A stretch of DNA of 64,000 nt from Actinotalea lenta (GCF_030586465.1 NZ_JAUQYP010000001.1:687965-751964), one strand, 5' to 3'; counted from the stretch's first letter, positions 17,921-28,078 are shown. The notes: generated from the letters alone by a model not told the origin. Numbers and translations: made by a program.

Positions 17921-20398
17921 TCAGAGCTCGCCGGTGCGCTGCAAGGCCCGCATCGACAGCCAGCCGAATGGCACCCGACCCCAGAACGTCAGGCCACGGA
18001 ACAGTGCCACGGCGCTGGTCGCGATGCCCGCCGGGATCCCGCCGGTGGCAGTCAGCCCGGTGAAGAGCGCGACCTCGACCGTCCCCAGCCCACCCGGCGT
18101 CGGGATCACGGCCCCGGCAGCATTGCCCACCAGGTAGATCAGTGCCAGGTCGATGAGGGACAGCTCCTGCCCGAACGCCGCCAGGCTCGCCCAGAACGCG
18201 CCGAGGTAGGACAGCGTCACGATGAGGTTCCCGCCCACGGCCACGGCGAAACGCTTCGGCTGGGACAGCATCCGGACCAGCCGCGGCCAGGTCTGCCGCC
18301 AGATCGGCACGGTGCGCCCGATCACCCACCGGCGCACACGCGGCACCAGCAGCGCGGCCCCCACGGCCACCAGGACCACCGCGATCGCCGCGAGCATCGT
18401 GGAGGACGGCAGGTGCAGCGCACGCGAGGACCCGCTCACGAGCGAGAGGCCGAGGAGCACGACGATGGTGGTCAGCAGCTGGCTGATCTGCACGAGTCCC
18501 ACCGAGGCGACTGCCAGCCCGTTGGAGACGCCGCGTCGGGTGAGCATGCGCAGGTTGAGGGCCGCGGGCCCGACGCCGGCGGGTGCGACCAGCGCGACGA
18601 AGGATGCCGCGCACTGCACGAGGGTCGCCCGCCACAGCGGGAGTCGGACGGGCGAGAACGCGACGAGGGCGATCGCGCCGCCCAGGAAGGTCAGCATGCC
18701 CAACCCGAACGTCGCGGCCGCCCACCACGGCTGGGACTCGGTGAGCGCGAGCCGGATCTGGTCGATGTTGATCGTGGTGACCACGAGCACACCGGCCGCG
18801 ATGGTCAGCGCGAGCGTGAGCACTGTGCGGACGCCGAACCGGGCCAGCCGTTCCGGCTCGACGTCCGCCTCCGGCATCCGCTCGAGCAGGGCCTCACGGA
18901 CCTCGGCCATCAGGCCGCGCTGCGAGCGCGCCGCCTCACGCGTGGCGCGCGGCATCACGATGGTCTGCAGCAGCGGGCCGATGGTGGCGAGCTCCTCCGG
19001 GGTCAGCACGCGGCCGGCCGAGTCGACCGCGCGGGCCGCCCCGACCTGCAGGGCGAGGAGGCCCAGCAGCTGCGCGATGTCCACGCGCCGGGCCAGCTCG
19101 GAGGAGGCCACGTCGCCCGACTCCCACCCCGTCAGCAGCACCCGGTGGCCGTAGGCCCGGTCGGTCACGAGCACGGCGTCGGCGGTCAGGGCGCGGTGCG
19201 CAAGGCCCGCCTGGTGCGCAACGCGCAGCTGGCTCCAGATGGCGTCGAGGGTCGCGTCGTCCAGCTGGGCGGGATCCAGCTCACCGAGCGGCACGGCGCC
19301 CGGCACGTGCTCGAACACGAGCAGCATCGAGTCGTCCGCCTCGGCCATCGACAGGAGCCGGGGCGTGTGCACCCCGGCGGAGGCGGCGGCGTAGCTGAGC
19401 AGGGCGACACGCTCGGCGACCTGTCGCAGCGACACGACCGCCCGGCCGTCGATCCCGCGCAGGCGCAGCGACCGCCACCACCGCATCAGCACGCCGACGA
19501 CCTGGCGGTCCCCGTCCAGGGCGAGCACGTCGCGGCGTGCGCCGTCCCGGTCGACCATGGCGTAGACCCGCTGGTCGGAGTGCCGGGCCAAGGCGACGCT
19601 CGCCGGGTCGCCGGCCAGGGCTGCGTCACCGTGCCCGTGGTCGTCCGGCACCGAGTGGACCCGGTACAGCGCGGCGGGATCGGTGCCTGCGCGTCGGACG
19701 CCGTCGACGAGGACCCGTCCGTAGGCGCGCTCGGACTGCACGCCGGATGCGAACCGGATCGCGGTGCCGACCATCCGGCCCAGCAGCGCGGTGGTCAACG
19801 CACCCGGCAGGGTGAGAAGGCCGGTGACCATGGCGGCGCCGAGCCCGACCCACACGGCGTTCCAGGACCACGCGACCGTGCGTCGCCTGCTGCGCGGGCC
19901 GGCCACGGTGAGCAGCGCGGTCACGGCGATCAGCGTCCCCGGCAGCGTCACGGTCCCCTGGCCCCCGCGGTACACCGAGAACGACTGCTGCAGCGCGGGG
20001 ATGCCGAAGTGTGTGATGAGCCAGGTGGCGACCTGGCTGGCCACCAGTCCGAGCGCGGCGGCCAGCACCGCCTCGGCGGCGTGCCGGAGCAGGCGCCGCA
20101 GCAGCAGCTCGCCCAGGGCGGCGATCGGCGCCACGATCGTGATGAGTGCTTCGAGCACCGTGACGGGGAAGAACACCAGGCGCCGCACCACCGAGGCGAA
20201 CCCCTGGACGTCCTCCGTCACGCCCGTGGTCGTGCCCTGCGCGTAGACGGCGAGGATGCACACCGCGGCGATGCCCACGGCGGACAGGATCAACGCCACC
20301 AGGTCGCCCGGATGGTGCACGCGGGCGGTGGGGGTGTCCACGATGCGCACCACCGGCCCCGACGGCCCGGGCGGGCCGGTGCGCCAGGGACCGGACAT
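17921..20398 (-). CDS. Large LPG-flippase-like protein with pseudokinase-like middle
   Basis: 825 aa. The N-terminal third has about seven hydrophobic spans. The middle (about 320-480) resembles a small kinase/APH-like fold (LLVFEHVPGAVPLGEL, IWSQLRVAHQAGLAHRAL) but lacks a clear HxD catalytic loop. The C-terminal 300 residues form the eight-helix lysylphosphatidylglycerol synthase/flippase TM domain (LVAPAGVGPAALNLRML, AVIPTPGGLGTVEVALF). ATG 20398 begins MSGPWRTG. It starts 10 nt after the GGDEF gene. A role in moving lipid-linked envelope precursors is inferred. Confidence 0.8.
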   Translation of the reverse strand: MSGPWRTGPPGPSGPVVRIVDTPTARVHHPGDLVALILSAVGIAAVCILAVYAQGTTTGVTEDVQGFASVVRRLVFFPVTVLEALITIVAPIAALGELLLRRLLRHAAEAVLAAALGLVASQVATWLITHFGIPALQQSFSVYRGGQGTVTLPGTLIAVTALLTVAGPRSRRRTVAWSWNAVWVGLGAAMVTGLLTLPGALTTALLGRMVGTAIRFASGVQSERAYGRVLVDGVRRAGTDPAALYRVHSVPDDHGHGDAALAGDPASVALARHSDQRVYAMVDRDGARRDVLALDGDRQVVGVLMRWWRSLRLRGIDGRAVVSLRQVAERVALLSYAAASAGVHTPRLLSMAEADDSMLLVFEHVPGAVPLGELDPAQLDDATLDAIWSQLRVAHQAGLAHRALTADAVLVTDRAYGHRVLLTGWESGDVASSELARRVDIAQLLGLLALQVGAARAVDSAGRVLTPEELATIGPLLQTIVMPRATREAARSQRGLMAEVREALLERMPEADVEPERLARFGVRTVLTLALTIAAGVLVVTTINIDQIRLALTESQPWWAAATFGLGMLTFLGGAIALVAFSPVRLPLWRATLVQCAASFVALVAPAGVGPAALNLRMLTRRGVSNGLAVASVGLVQISQLLTTIVVLLGLSLVSGSSRALHLPSSTMLAAIAVVLVAVGAALLVPRVRRWVIGRTVPIWRQTWPRLVRMLSQPKRFAVAVGGNLIVTLSYLGAFWASLAAFGQELSLIDLALIYLVGNAAGAVIPTPGGLGTVEVALFTGLTATGGIPAGIATSAVALFRGLTFWGRVPFGWLSMRALQRTGEL

Positions 20399-20408
20399 GG
20401 CGGCGAGT

Positions 20409-21890
20409 CTAGGCGGGACCACCCTCGGCCGTGGCCTCCGCGTTCTGCCTGCCCAGCCCGAGACGGGCCTCGTTCTCCTCGCGCCAGCGTCGTGCGCGCT
20501 TGTCGGCGTACATGTCGTCGTCGGCCTGGGCGAGCATGGCGTCCGGCTCGCGGTCGGGCGAGAACGCGAGCGAGACGCCGATGCTCGCACCGACGCTGAC
20601 CTGGGTCCCGTCCCGCAACGCGACGGGCACGTCGCACGTCTGGGCCAGACGGCCGACCACACCTGCGACCTCGGCGACGTCGTGGACGTCGGTGAGGATC
20701 GCGCAGAACTCGTCACCGCTGATCCGGGCGAGGTGGTCGTGCGGCCGCAGTCCTGCGCGCAGCCGCTTCGCCAGGGCCACGAGCACCTCGTCGCCGGCGG
20801 CGTGCCCGTGGGTGTCGTTGACCTCCTTGAAGCGATCCAGGTCCAGGAAGAGCACGGCGACGCCCGCCTCGGTCTCCGCCATCGCGAGGTCCTCCCCGAG
20901 GCGCTCGAGGAGGCCGGTCCGGTTGGGCAGCCCGGTCAGGTCGTCGTGCGCGGCGGCGAACCGGAGCTCCTCCTGGTGCTGGAGCCGTTCCGTGACGTCC
21001 CGCTGCTCGATGACCAGGCCTTCGACGAGTCGGTCGCCCAGCAGGTTGTGCACGGTCCACTCGTACCACCGGGCGTCCCCGCCGCTCGAGGTGACCACCA
21101 CGTCGAAGCTCGTGCGCGTCCCACGGCCGGCCGTGACGACATCGGCGAGCTCGGCCGCGACGTGGTCCCGGTGCCCGGGGTCCACCATCGTGAGGAGGTC
21201 GGCGCCCAGCAGGTCCTGCTGCGACTGCCCGAGCACCCGCTCCACGGCGGGGCTGACATAGGTGAGCCGCCGCCTCGCGTCGCTGACGGTGAGCACGTCG
21301 CTGGAGGACTCCATGAGCGCTCGCAGCCGGGCGTCCGCCCGGGCGAGCGCCGCCTCCACGTGCTGGCGCTCGGACACGGCCAGCCCGACGCTCAGCACGC
21401 CGCTTGCGGACAGCAGGAAGATCGCGAGGGTCGCGACGTGACTGACGGCCGGGGCGACCACGGTGGACACCGCGCCGGTCGCGACACCGATCTGGCCCAG
21501 TGCCGTCGTGACGGCGAGCAGCAGCACGGCCGGTCGCCACACCTGCGATCCCGACCGCTGGATGTGCACGACCGCCACCAGGATTGCCGTGGCCGGGAGC
21601 ACGAGGCTCCACCCGGCCAGCCAGGTGTAGGCGGCGAACAGGGCGTAGGCCAGCGTGAGACGAACCGCGGGCCGGTTGTCGAGCCGGCCGGAACCGATCC
21701 AGCGCTGCACGGGTTCGAGCCCGGCCAGGACCACGAGCGGGGTCATGAGCGCCAGCTCCCACGGGGCCCCGCTCACGAGGCCGTGGGTGTGCAGCCAGCT
21801 GTACGCGGGCAGCGCGACGGCACCGCTGAGCACGGCGGTCGCGATGGCGACTGCGCCAGGCACGCGGACTGCTGCGGTATGACCCGGCAT
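20409..21890 (-). CDS. Membrane PAS-GGDEF diguanylate cyclase
   Basis: 493 aa. About five to six N-terminal helices (1-185) precede a PAS domain (about 200-310; VSPAVERVLGQSQQDLLG) and a GGDEF domain (about 325-480). The active loop reads RISGDEF, the accepted SGDEF variant, and DLDRFKEVNDTHGHAAGDE is intact, so c-di-GMP synthesis is likely. I chose ATG 21890 with GAGG five bases upstream; GTG 21896 is possible. It probably shares a transcript with the flippase gene. Confidence 0.9.
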   Translation of the reverse strand: MPGHTAAVRVPGAVAIATAVLSGAVALPAYSWLHTHGLVSGAPWELALMTPLVVLAGLEPVQRWIGSGRLDNRPAVRLTLAYALFAAYTWLAGWSLVLPATAILVAVVHIQRSGSQVWRPAVLLLAVTTALGQIGVATGAVSTVVAPAVSHVATLAIFLLSASGVLSVGLAVSERQHVEAALARADARLRALMESSSDVLTVSDARRRLTYVSPAVERVLGQSQQDLLGADLLTMVDPGHRDHVAAELADVVTAGRGTRTSFDVVVTSSGGDARWYEWTVHNLLGDRLVEGLVIEQRDVTERLQHQEELRFAAAHDDLTGLPNRTGLLERLGEDLAMAETEAGVAVLFLDLDRFKEVNDTHGHAAGDEVLVALAKRLRAGLRPHDHLARISGDEFCAILTDVHDVAEVAGVVGRLAQTCDVPVALRDGTQVSVGASIGVSLAFSPDREPDAMLAQADDDMYADKRARRWREENEARLGLGRQNAEATAEGGPA

Positions 21891-22095
21891 GCGCACCTCG
21901 GGGGGTGGGGGGGAGCCAGCTCAGTGTGCCCAGCCTGGGGGCGCCTGACCAGGGCTGTTCCGCCGACCGGTCCCGCCGAAACGCTCCCACGTGCGGTGAT
22001 GCGGGGACGGTTGGTCCGATTTCACCCACTCGGCGCCCCGAGTCCGGGCGGCTCTGGGACCTCCGACTCAGGACACGCTGACCGTCGACGTCCCG

Positions 22096-22920
22096 CTACG
22101 ACAGGCCAAGTGCCGCGAGGAGGCTCGCCGGGACCAGCGCGTACCCGACGAACGAGACGAGGTCGAGCAGGAAGTGGGCGACCACCAGAGGCGCCACCCG
22201 CTTCCACCTCAGGTACGCGAGCGTGAAGACGACGCCCATCACGACGTTGCCGACGGCCATCGCAGGACCCTGGTACAGGTGGTAGGAACCGCGGATGAGA
22301 GCACTCAGCGCGATCGCCGCGGGGATGCGCCAGCCGAGCCGGCCGAGGCGGTCGAGCAGCCACGCCACCACGACGACCTCTTCGAGCACCGCGTTGTACA
22401 GGGCCGAGAGGATCAGCACGGGGACGGTCCACCAGTGGTCCGTGAGCCCGGAGGCGGCCACGTGCACGCTCAGGCCGAGCGCCCGGCCCGCCGCGTACAG
22501 GCCGAGTCCGGGGATGCCGATCACCGCTGCGAGCCCGGCGCCCGCGAGCAGGTCCCGTCCGGGTCGGCGAGCGTTCAGGCCGATGCGGTCCAGCGCTGCG
22601 CGCAACCCGGCGGGCTGTGCCAGCAGGAACAGGGCGAGCGCGACCGGCATCAGGCCGAAGCCGATGTGCAGGAGCTGGTAGGTCAGGTCGAGCCAGGGTC
22701 GTGGGGACTGGCTGGGATTGATCGTGGCGGTCTGCTGACCGAGGGACTGAGCCCGGGTGAGCCGGTCGGCCAGGTTGACGATCGCGTAGACGCCCGCCTG
22801 GCCGAGGGAGAGGCCGAGGACGATCCAGATCTCCGCCCGGAGCCGGGTGCGGGAGGGCGCGGGCTGCGGGCCCGAGCCCTCGGCCGGGGCGTCCTTCTCG
22901 CGCGGGGTCACGGCAGTCAC
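22096..22920 (-). CDS. CPBP-family intramembrane metalloprotease
   Basis: 274 aa with about seven hydrophobic spans. Abi/CPBP motifs are visible: EE in NAVLEEVVVVAWLLDRL, His in RGSYHLYQG, and the last motif VVAHFLLDLV. The Arg of EExxxR is displaced, a variant seen in actinobacteria. The start is GTG 22920, or GTG 22911 which fits the GAGGG site better. The substrate is unknown. It is monocistronic between the GGDEF gene and copA. Confidence 0.85.
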   Translation of the reverse strand: MTAVTPREKDAPAEGSGPQPAPSRTRLRAEIWIVLGLSLGQAGVYAIVNLADRLTRAQSLGQQTATINPSQSPRPWLDLTYQLLHIGFGLMPVALALFLLAQPAGLRAALDRIGLNARRPGRDLLAGAGLAAVIGIPGLGLYAAGRALGLSVHVAASGLTDHWWTVPVLILSALYNAVLEEVVVVAWLLDRLGRLGWRIPAAIALSALIRGSYHLYQGPAMAVGNVVMGVVFTLAYLRWKRVAPLVVAHFLLDLVSFVGYALVPASLLAALGLS

Positions 22921-23053
22921 CCTCGCACGCTACGACCCCGACCTGGACATCGCCTGGACGTCCCCCATGAGCCCCCCAAGGCCGTGATCAAGGGACCCGT
23001 GCCCACCACAGGGTGGTGTTCAAGGAGAAGATGGTCGCAACGGTGCTGTCCGG

Positions 23054-25528
23054 TCAGGAGAAGCGGCGCAGACGCAGGGAGTTGGTGACCACCAGGACGC
23101 TGCTGCACGCCATCGCAGCGCCGGCGATCATCGGGTTGAGCATGCCGAACGCCGCCAGCGGGATCGCGGCGACGTTGTAGCCGAACGCCCAGAACAGGTT
23201 CTGCTTGATGATCTCCAGCGTCCGGCGCGACAGCCGGATCGCCTGGCCCGCGGACTGCAGGTTGCCCCGCACCAACGTGATGTCGGCGGCCTCGATCGCG
23301 ACGTCGGTGCCGGTTCCCATGGCCAGACCGAGATCGGCCTGGGCCAGCGCTGCGGCGTCGTTGACGCCGTCGCCGACCATGGCCACGACCCTGCCCTCGC
23401 CTTGCAGTCGGGTGACGGTGGCGACCTTGTCCTCCGGCAGCACCTCGGCGACGACGTCGTCGATGCCCACCTCGCGGGCGACCTTGCGGGCGACGGTCTC
23501 GTTGTCGCCGGTCAGCAGCACGGGACGCAGTCCGAGGTCGCGCAGCTCGCCGACGGCGGCCGCGGACGTCTCCTTGATCGGGTCCCGCAGCACGATCGCG
23601 GCGCGCGCCTTGCCGGCCCACGCGACCAGCACGACGGTGGAGCCCTCGCGTTCGGCGAGCTGCGCCACGCCGTCCAGGGCCGCCGTGTCCACGTCCTGCT
23701 CGCCGAGCCAGGTGCGTCGCCCGACGAGTACCCGGCGGCTGACCTGGATTCCCTGGTGCGCGGTCCGCACGACGCCGACCACGCCGCGCCCGGCGTCGTT
23801 GCGGAAGTCGACCACCTGGTCGGAGCCGATCTCGACCCCGTCGGCGCCGGTACGAGGTGCCTCCGGCTCGGGCGCGCCGCCGGTCGTGACGGTGGCGCGT
23901 GCGCGCTCGACCACCGCGCGGGCGATCGGGTGCTCGCTGCGCGCCTCGACCGCGCCCGCGAACCGCACGGCCTCGTCGAGGTCCTCCCCCTCGGCGGGCA
24001 GGACGTCGGTGACCTGCATGCGGCCCTCGGTGACGGTGCCCGTCTTGTCGAGCACGACGGTGTCGACACGGCGGGTCTGCTCGAGGATCTCCGGGCCCTT
24101 GATGAGCACACCGAGCTGCGCGCCGCGCCCGGTCCCGACCAGCAGGGCGGTCGGTGTGGCCAGTCCCAGGGCGCACGGGCACGCGATGATGAGGACGGCG
24201 ACGCCCGCGGTGAACGCGGCGGTGACCCCGGCGCCGATCAGCAGCCAGACCAGGAACGTCAACAGCGCGAGCGAGATCACCACCGGCACGAACACCGCGG
24301 AGATCCGGTCCGCGAGGCGCTGCACGGGCGCCTTGCCCGTCTGGGCCTGCGTGACGAGCCGGCCGATCTGGGCGAGCGTGGTCTCCTCGCCCACCCGGCT
24401 CGCGCGGACCACCAGGTAGCCCGACGTGTTGACGGTGGCGCCCGTCACCGCGTCCCCCGGGCCGACGTCCACCGGCACGGGCTCGCCGGTGAGCAGCGAG
24501 GTGTCCAGGGCCGACGTGCCTTCGACCACGGTTCCGTCGGTGGCGACCTTCTCGCCGGGTCGGACGGCGAACAGGTCGCCGACCCGCAGCGCCGACGTCG
24601 GGACCGATCGCTCGACGCGTCGGCCACCCTCCTCGACGAGGACGGTCGCCTGGGTCGCGCCCAGGGAGAGCAGGCTGCGCAGCGCGTCCCCGGCGCGTCG
24701 CCGGGAGCGGTGCTCAGCGAACCGACCCGCGAGCAGGAAGGTCGTGACCACGGCCGCGGTCTCGAAGTACAGCTCCGGCAGGCCGCCGCCCCCAGCCGCG
24801 GCCCGTGGCAGAAGGGTCGGGTGCATCCGCATCCCGATCGCGCCCGCGCCGCCGAGGAGCAGCGCCCACAGCGACCAGCCCGTGGCCGCGATGACGCCCA
24901 GCGAGACCAGGGTGTCCATCGTCGAGGACCCGTGTCGTCCGGCCCGGGCGGCGGCGCGGTGGAACGGCCACGCTCCCCACGTCGCGACCGGCAGGGCGAG
25001 CGCGGCGACCACCCACTGCCAGCCGTCGAACTGCAGCGGGGGGACCATGGACAGCAGCACCACAGGCACGCTGAGCACCGACGCCCCGATCAGCCGGCGG
25101 CGCAGGTCGCGGCCCCGCGCTTCGCCCGGATCGGAGGTGTCGTCGCCCGCCGCGTCGGCGGAGCTCTCGGACGTGTGACCGGAGAGCGCCATCTCGCGCT
25201 CCTCGTCCGCGTCGGCGGCGGGCCGCGTCGCACGCGAGTCGCGCAGCACGGTCGCCGAGTACCCGGCCGCCTCGATGGCCTGCAGGATCGTCGCGGCGTC
25301 GAGGTCCTCGCTCAGCTCGACGCGGGCCGACTCGGTGGCGAGGTTCACCACCGCACTCGCCCCGGCGATCTTGCCGACCTTCCGCTCGACCCGTCCCACG
25401 CATGATGCGCACGTCATCCCCTGGACCGCGAGGTCGAGCACGGCGACGGGTGCGTCGCCGGCGGCGTGCGCCTGCTCGATCGGGCTCTGCTGCGCCGAGG
25501 CCGGCGTCGCTGGGGTCTGCTGGGTCAT
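23054..25528 (-). CDS. copA: Copper-exporting P1B-type ATPase
   Basis: 824 aa. One N-terminal heavy-metal domain (GMTCASC, Cys40 and Cys43), eight membrane helices, the actuator TGEP loop, the metal site ACPCALGLATPTALLVGTG, phosphorylated Asp in DKTGT, the SEHPIARAVV nucleotide motif and GDGVNDAAALAQADLGLAMG. This is the Cu(I) export signature. ATG 25528 follows GGGAGGTGG. The order csoR-copZ-copA on the minus strand makes a standard copper resistance operon. The region open to 25780 upstream overlaps copZ and is not used. Confidence 0.97.
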   Translation of the reverse strand: MTQQTPATPASAQQSPIEQAHAAGDAPVAVLDLAVQGMTCASCVGRVERKVGKIAGASAVVNLATESARVELSEDLDAATILQAIEAAGYSATVLRDSRATRPAADADEEREMALSGHTSESSADAAGDDTSDPGEARGRDLRRRLIGASVLSVPVVLLSMVPPLQFDGWQWVVAALALPVATWGAWPFHRAAARAGRHGSSTMDTLVSLGVIAATGWSLWALLLGGAGAIGMRMHPTLLPRAAAGGGGLPELYFETAAVVTTFLLAGRFAEHRSRRRAGDALRSLLSLGATQATVLVEEGGRRVERSVPTSALRVGDLFAVRPGEKVATDGTVVEGTSALDTSLLTGEPVPVDVGPGDAVTGATVNTSGYLVVRASRVGEETTLAQIGRLVTQAQTGKAPVQRLADRISAVFVPVVISLALLTFLVWLLIGAGVTAAFTAGVAVLIIACPCALGLATPTALLVGTGRGAQLGVLIKGPEILEQTRRVDTVVLDKTGTVTEGRMQVTDVLPAEGEDLDEAVRFAGAVEARSEHPIARAVVERARATVTTGGAPEPEAPRTGADGVEIGSDQVVDFRNDAGRGVVGVVRTAHQGIQVSRRVLVGRRTWLGEQDVDTAALDGVAQLAEREGSTVVLVAWAGKARAAIVLRDPIKETSAAAVGELRDLGLRPVLLTGDNETVARKVAREVGIDDVVAEVLPEDKVATVTRLQGEGRVVAMVGDGVNDAAALAQADLGLAMGTGTDVAIEAADITLVRGNLQSAGQAIRLSRRTLEIIKQNLFWAFGYNVAAIPLAAFGMLNPMIAGAAMACSSVLVVTNSLRLRRFS

Positions 25529-25584
25529 GCGGGTCCACCTCCCGGTGTGCGTGGGGCTCGAGCAGGTCGGTCGAGCGGATCGGG

Positions 25585-25815
25585 CTAGAGCAGGTTGTCG
25601 TCGCGCACGACGGCGTAGCCGGCCTCGGCGACGGCCGCGGCGATCGCCTCGTCGGAGACGGGGTTCTCGGCGGTGATGGTCACGGTCGAGGTGCCGCCGG
25701 CGACCAGGTCGACGTCGACGCCGCTGACGCCCTCGATCTCGCCGACCTCCTCCGAGACGGACATCACGCAGTGGTGGCACGTCATGCCGGCGACACGGAC
25801 GGTCTGGGTGCTCAT
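25585..25815 (-). CDS. copZ: Copper chaperone, HMA domain
   Basis: 76 aa single heavy-metal-associated domain with the Cu(I) motif GMTCHHC; it carries cytoplasmic copper to CopA. ATG 25815 gives MSTQTVRVAG behind GGAAGGGAACC. It lies 56 nt upstream of copA and about 100 nt after csoR; the csoR-copZ spacer contains a GGGCCCG palindrome pair that might act as an attenuator. Confidence 0.95.
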   Translation of the reverse strand: MSTQTVRVAGMTCHHCVMSVSEEVGEIEGVSGVDVDLVAGGTSTVTITAENPVSDEAIAAAVAEAGYAVVRDDNLL

Positions 25816-25917
25816 GGTGGTTCCCTTCCTTCGATGGGGCGTCGACCCCGGTTGCGGCACGGGCCCGACGGGCCCGCGTTTGCGCCCGGTCCCGATCGCG
25901 GGGCCGAGCGCGGTGGT

Positions 25918-26199
25918 TCAGCTGCGTACGAGCCGGGCGATGGCCTCGGCGGCCTCGCGAACCTTGGCGTCGCCGGCTTCGTGCGACTCGCGAGCCGCGT
26001 CGACGACGCAGTGCGCGAGGTGGTCCTCCATCAGCCCGAGGCTGACCGCCTGCAGGGCCTTGGTCACGGCGGAGACCTGGGTGAGGACGTCGATGCAGTA
26101 CACGTCCTCGTCCACCATCCGGGCGATGCCCCGGACCTGGCCCTCGATGCGGCGAAGGCGCTTGAGGTAGTCGTCCTTGGTCCCGGTGTAGCCCGGCAT
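25918..26199 (-). CDS. csoR: CsoR-family copper-sensing repressor
   Basis: 93 aa four-helix repressor with the Cys-His-Cys copper signature: Cys in VYCIDVL and His/Cys in MEDHLAHCV. Cu(I) binding releases it from DNA. ATG 26199 (MPGYTGTKDDYLKRLRRIEG) follows GAGGGAG; GTG 26205 is possible. Its own operator lies 35 bp upstream, so it should repress csoR-copZ-copA. Confidence 0.95.
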   Translation of the reverse strand: MPGYTGTKDDYLKRLRRIEGQVRGIARMVDEDVYCIDVLTQVSAVTKALQAVSLGLMEDHLAHCVVDAARESHEAGDAKVREAAEAIARLVRS

Positions 26200-26233
26200 C
26201 TGCACTCCCTCGGTCGAGGTTCGCGTAACACGG

Positions 26234-26248
26234 TACCCCCGTAGGGTA
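26234..26248. promoter_or_regulatory. CsoR operator
   Basis: TACCCCCGTAGGGTA, a dyad TACCC/GGGTA around a 5-bp centre, matches the GC-rich CsoR sites of actinobacteria and lies just upstream of csoR. It is about 210 bp from the divergent chemoreceptor start. Confidence 0.75.
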
Positions 26249-26259
26249 TTTCGTTCGAC

Positions 26260-26304
26260 AGGACCTTGGGCCCTCCGTGTTCCGGGGCCGGGACCTAGGC
26301 CCTA
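26260..26304 (+). promoter_or_regulatory. Two DosR/DevR-like boxes upstream of the chemoreceptor
   Basis: AGGACCTTGGGCCCT (26260-26274) and GGGACCTAGGCCCTA (26290-26304) resemble the DosR (DevR) consensus GGGACnnnnGnCCC. Their GGACCT cores are exactly 30 bp apart, so they face the same side of the helix. They lie 155-199 bp before the MCP start. Confidence 0.45.
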
Positions 26305-26458
26305 CTAGACCTCTGGTTGATCTTCGTCAAACACCTTCGTGGCGGAGTCGGCGCAGGCGACCTCGAACGAATCCCTCAACGACCCCCCGGGCGCGGCGAA
26401 GGGAGACCGACCGCGCCGTGCAGAGTTCTCCGGCGCGAGGACTCAGGGGAGGACAGCC

Positions 26459-28078
26459 ATGCTCAACACGTTCCGCCGGACGACGATCCGGTTCCGCCTG
26501 CTGCTCATCGGTGTCGTCGCGATCGTCGCGCTCGCCGCCGTCAGCGGCGTCGCCACGACGCTCTTCACCACGAGCAGCCGCGCTGCGGACCGCAGCGCGG
26601 CGCTCGGCAGGCTGGCCGAAGAGGCCGTTCGGTTGAAGTACCTGGCCGCGGACTGGAACGGCTGGCAGACCGCGTACGCGCTGGACGCGATGCAGGATCC
26701 GGCCTCGGTCGCCCAGGACGCCGGATCGCGCGGATCGTTCCTGGCCGCCGCCGACCTCGTGGACAAGCAGCTCACGACGCTCGAGAAGGCCACCGGCCTG
26801 ACCGACGGCGAGGCGGCGCAGGTCGCCAGGGCGCGAACCGGTTACACGACGTTCATGCAGGTCGACGACCAGATCATCCAGGGCTACCGCAGCGGTCGCG
26901 ACGGGGCCGTCGAGCACGCGACCCAGCAGGTGCTCCACGACGAGATCACCGTCTACCAGGGCATCGCGACCGCGATGACCAAGCTCGTGTCGAGCCTCGA
27001 CGAGCGCGCCCAGGCCGCAGCCGCGTCCGCGACGTCGCAGGCCGCGGCCGGTCGCCTCGCGGTGCTCAGCATCGCCGGGATCGCGCTGGTGGTCAGCGCA
27101 CTGCTGATCGGCGCTGCCGTGCTGTCCATCACCGGGCCGCTCGGCCGCCTCAAGGCACGGCTGGACGACATCTCCCGTGGGGAGGGTGACCTGACCGCAC
27201 GGCTCGAGGTCGAGGGGCGCGACGAGCTGTCCACCGTCGCCGAGTCGTTCAACCGCTTCGTCGGTCAGGTGGCCGACGTCATCCGGTCGGTCGCGACCTC
27301 GTCCTCGGCCGTCGCCTCGGCGGCGGAGGAGATGTCCGGCACCTCGCAGCAGATCGGAACTGCTGCGCAGGAGACCAGCGCGCAGGCCGGCGCCGTCGCC
27401 GCAGCGGCGGAGCAGGTCAGCGCCAACGTGCAGACCGTGGCGTCCGGCACCGAGCAGATGGGCTCGAGCATCAAGGAGATCGCCCGCAACGCGACCGATG
27501 CGGCGCGGGTCGCCTCCGAGGCGGTCCAGGTGTCGCAGGAGACCACCGCCTCGATCACCCGGTTGGGCACGTCCTCGGCCGAGATCGGCGCCGTGATCAC
27601 GGCGATCACCCAGATCGCCGAGCAGACCAACCTGCTGGCCCTCAACGCGACGATCGAGGCGGCCCGGGCGGGGGACGCGGGCAAGGGCTTCGCGGTGGTG
27701 GCAGGAGAGGTCAAGGACCTCGCACAGGAGACCGCGAAGGCCACCGAGGACATCGCACAGCGCATCCAGGCGATCCAGCAGGACACCTCGGGCGCCGTGA
27801 CGGCCATCGGCCGGATCTCCGAGATCGTGGACCGCATCCATCAGTTCCAGACCACGATCAGCGCCGCGGTCGAGGAGCAGACGGCCACCACGGGTGAGAT
27901 GAACCGGAGCCTGGCGGAGGCCGCGAGCGGCTCCGGCGAGATCGCGCGGAACGTCACCTACGTGGCCACGGCCGCGACCCAGACCACGCAGGGCGTCGAG
28001 CAGAGCGCGTCGGCGATCGCGGAGCTGGCCCGGATGGCTGCCGAGCTGCAGAGCCAGGTGAGCAGGTTCCGGGTCTGA
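26459..28078 (+). CDS. Methyl-accepting chemotaxis protein
   Basis: 539 aa. TM1 about 14-35, an extracytoplasmic four-helix-type sensor about 36-198, TM2 about 200-223, HAMP about 224-278 and a signalling domain to the end. The hairpin tip [20 protein letters not shown] and [21 protein letters not shown] are highly conserved, so CheA/CheW coupling is expected. ATG 26459 follows GGGGAGGACAGCC. No other chemotaxis or flagellar gene is in the window. The upstream DosR-like boxes suggest redox or hypoxia control. Confidence 0.94.
   Translation: MLNTFRRTTIRFRLLLIGVVAIVALAAVSGVATTLFTTSSRAADRSAALGRLAEEAVRLKYLAADWNGWQTAYALDAMQDPASVAQDAGSRGSFLAAADLVDKQLTTLEKATGLTDGEAAQVARARTGYTTFMQVDDQIIQGYRSGRDGAVEHATQQVLHDEITVYQGIATAMTKLVSSLDERAQAAAASATSQAAAGRLAVLSIAGIALVVSALLIGAAVLSITGPLGRLKARLDDISRGEGDLTARLEVEGRDELSTVAESFNRFVGQVADVIRSVATSSSAVASAAEEMSGTSQQIGTAAQETSAQAGAVAAAAEQVSANVQTVASGTEQMGSSIKEIARNATDAARVASEAVQVSQETTASITRLGTSSAEIGAVITAITQIAEQTNLLALNATIEAARAGDAGKGFAVVAGEVKDLAQETAKATEDIAQRIQAIQQDTSGAVTAIGRISEIVDRIHQFQTTISAAVEEQTATTGEMNRSLAEAASGSGEIARNVTYVATAATQTTQGVEQSASAIAELARMAAELQSQVSRFRV

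Noticed and set aside
17732-20599. Long plus-strand frame opposite the flippase gene
   Set aside because: Low-complexity Arg/Gly/His/Asp composition and no domain; the minus strand encodes clear membrane helices.
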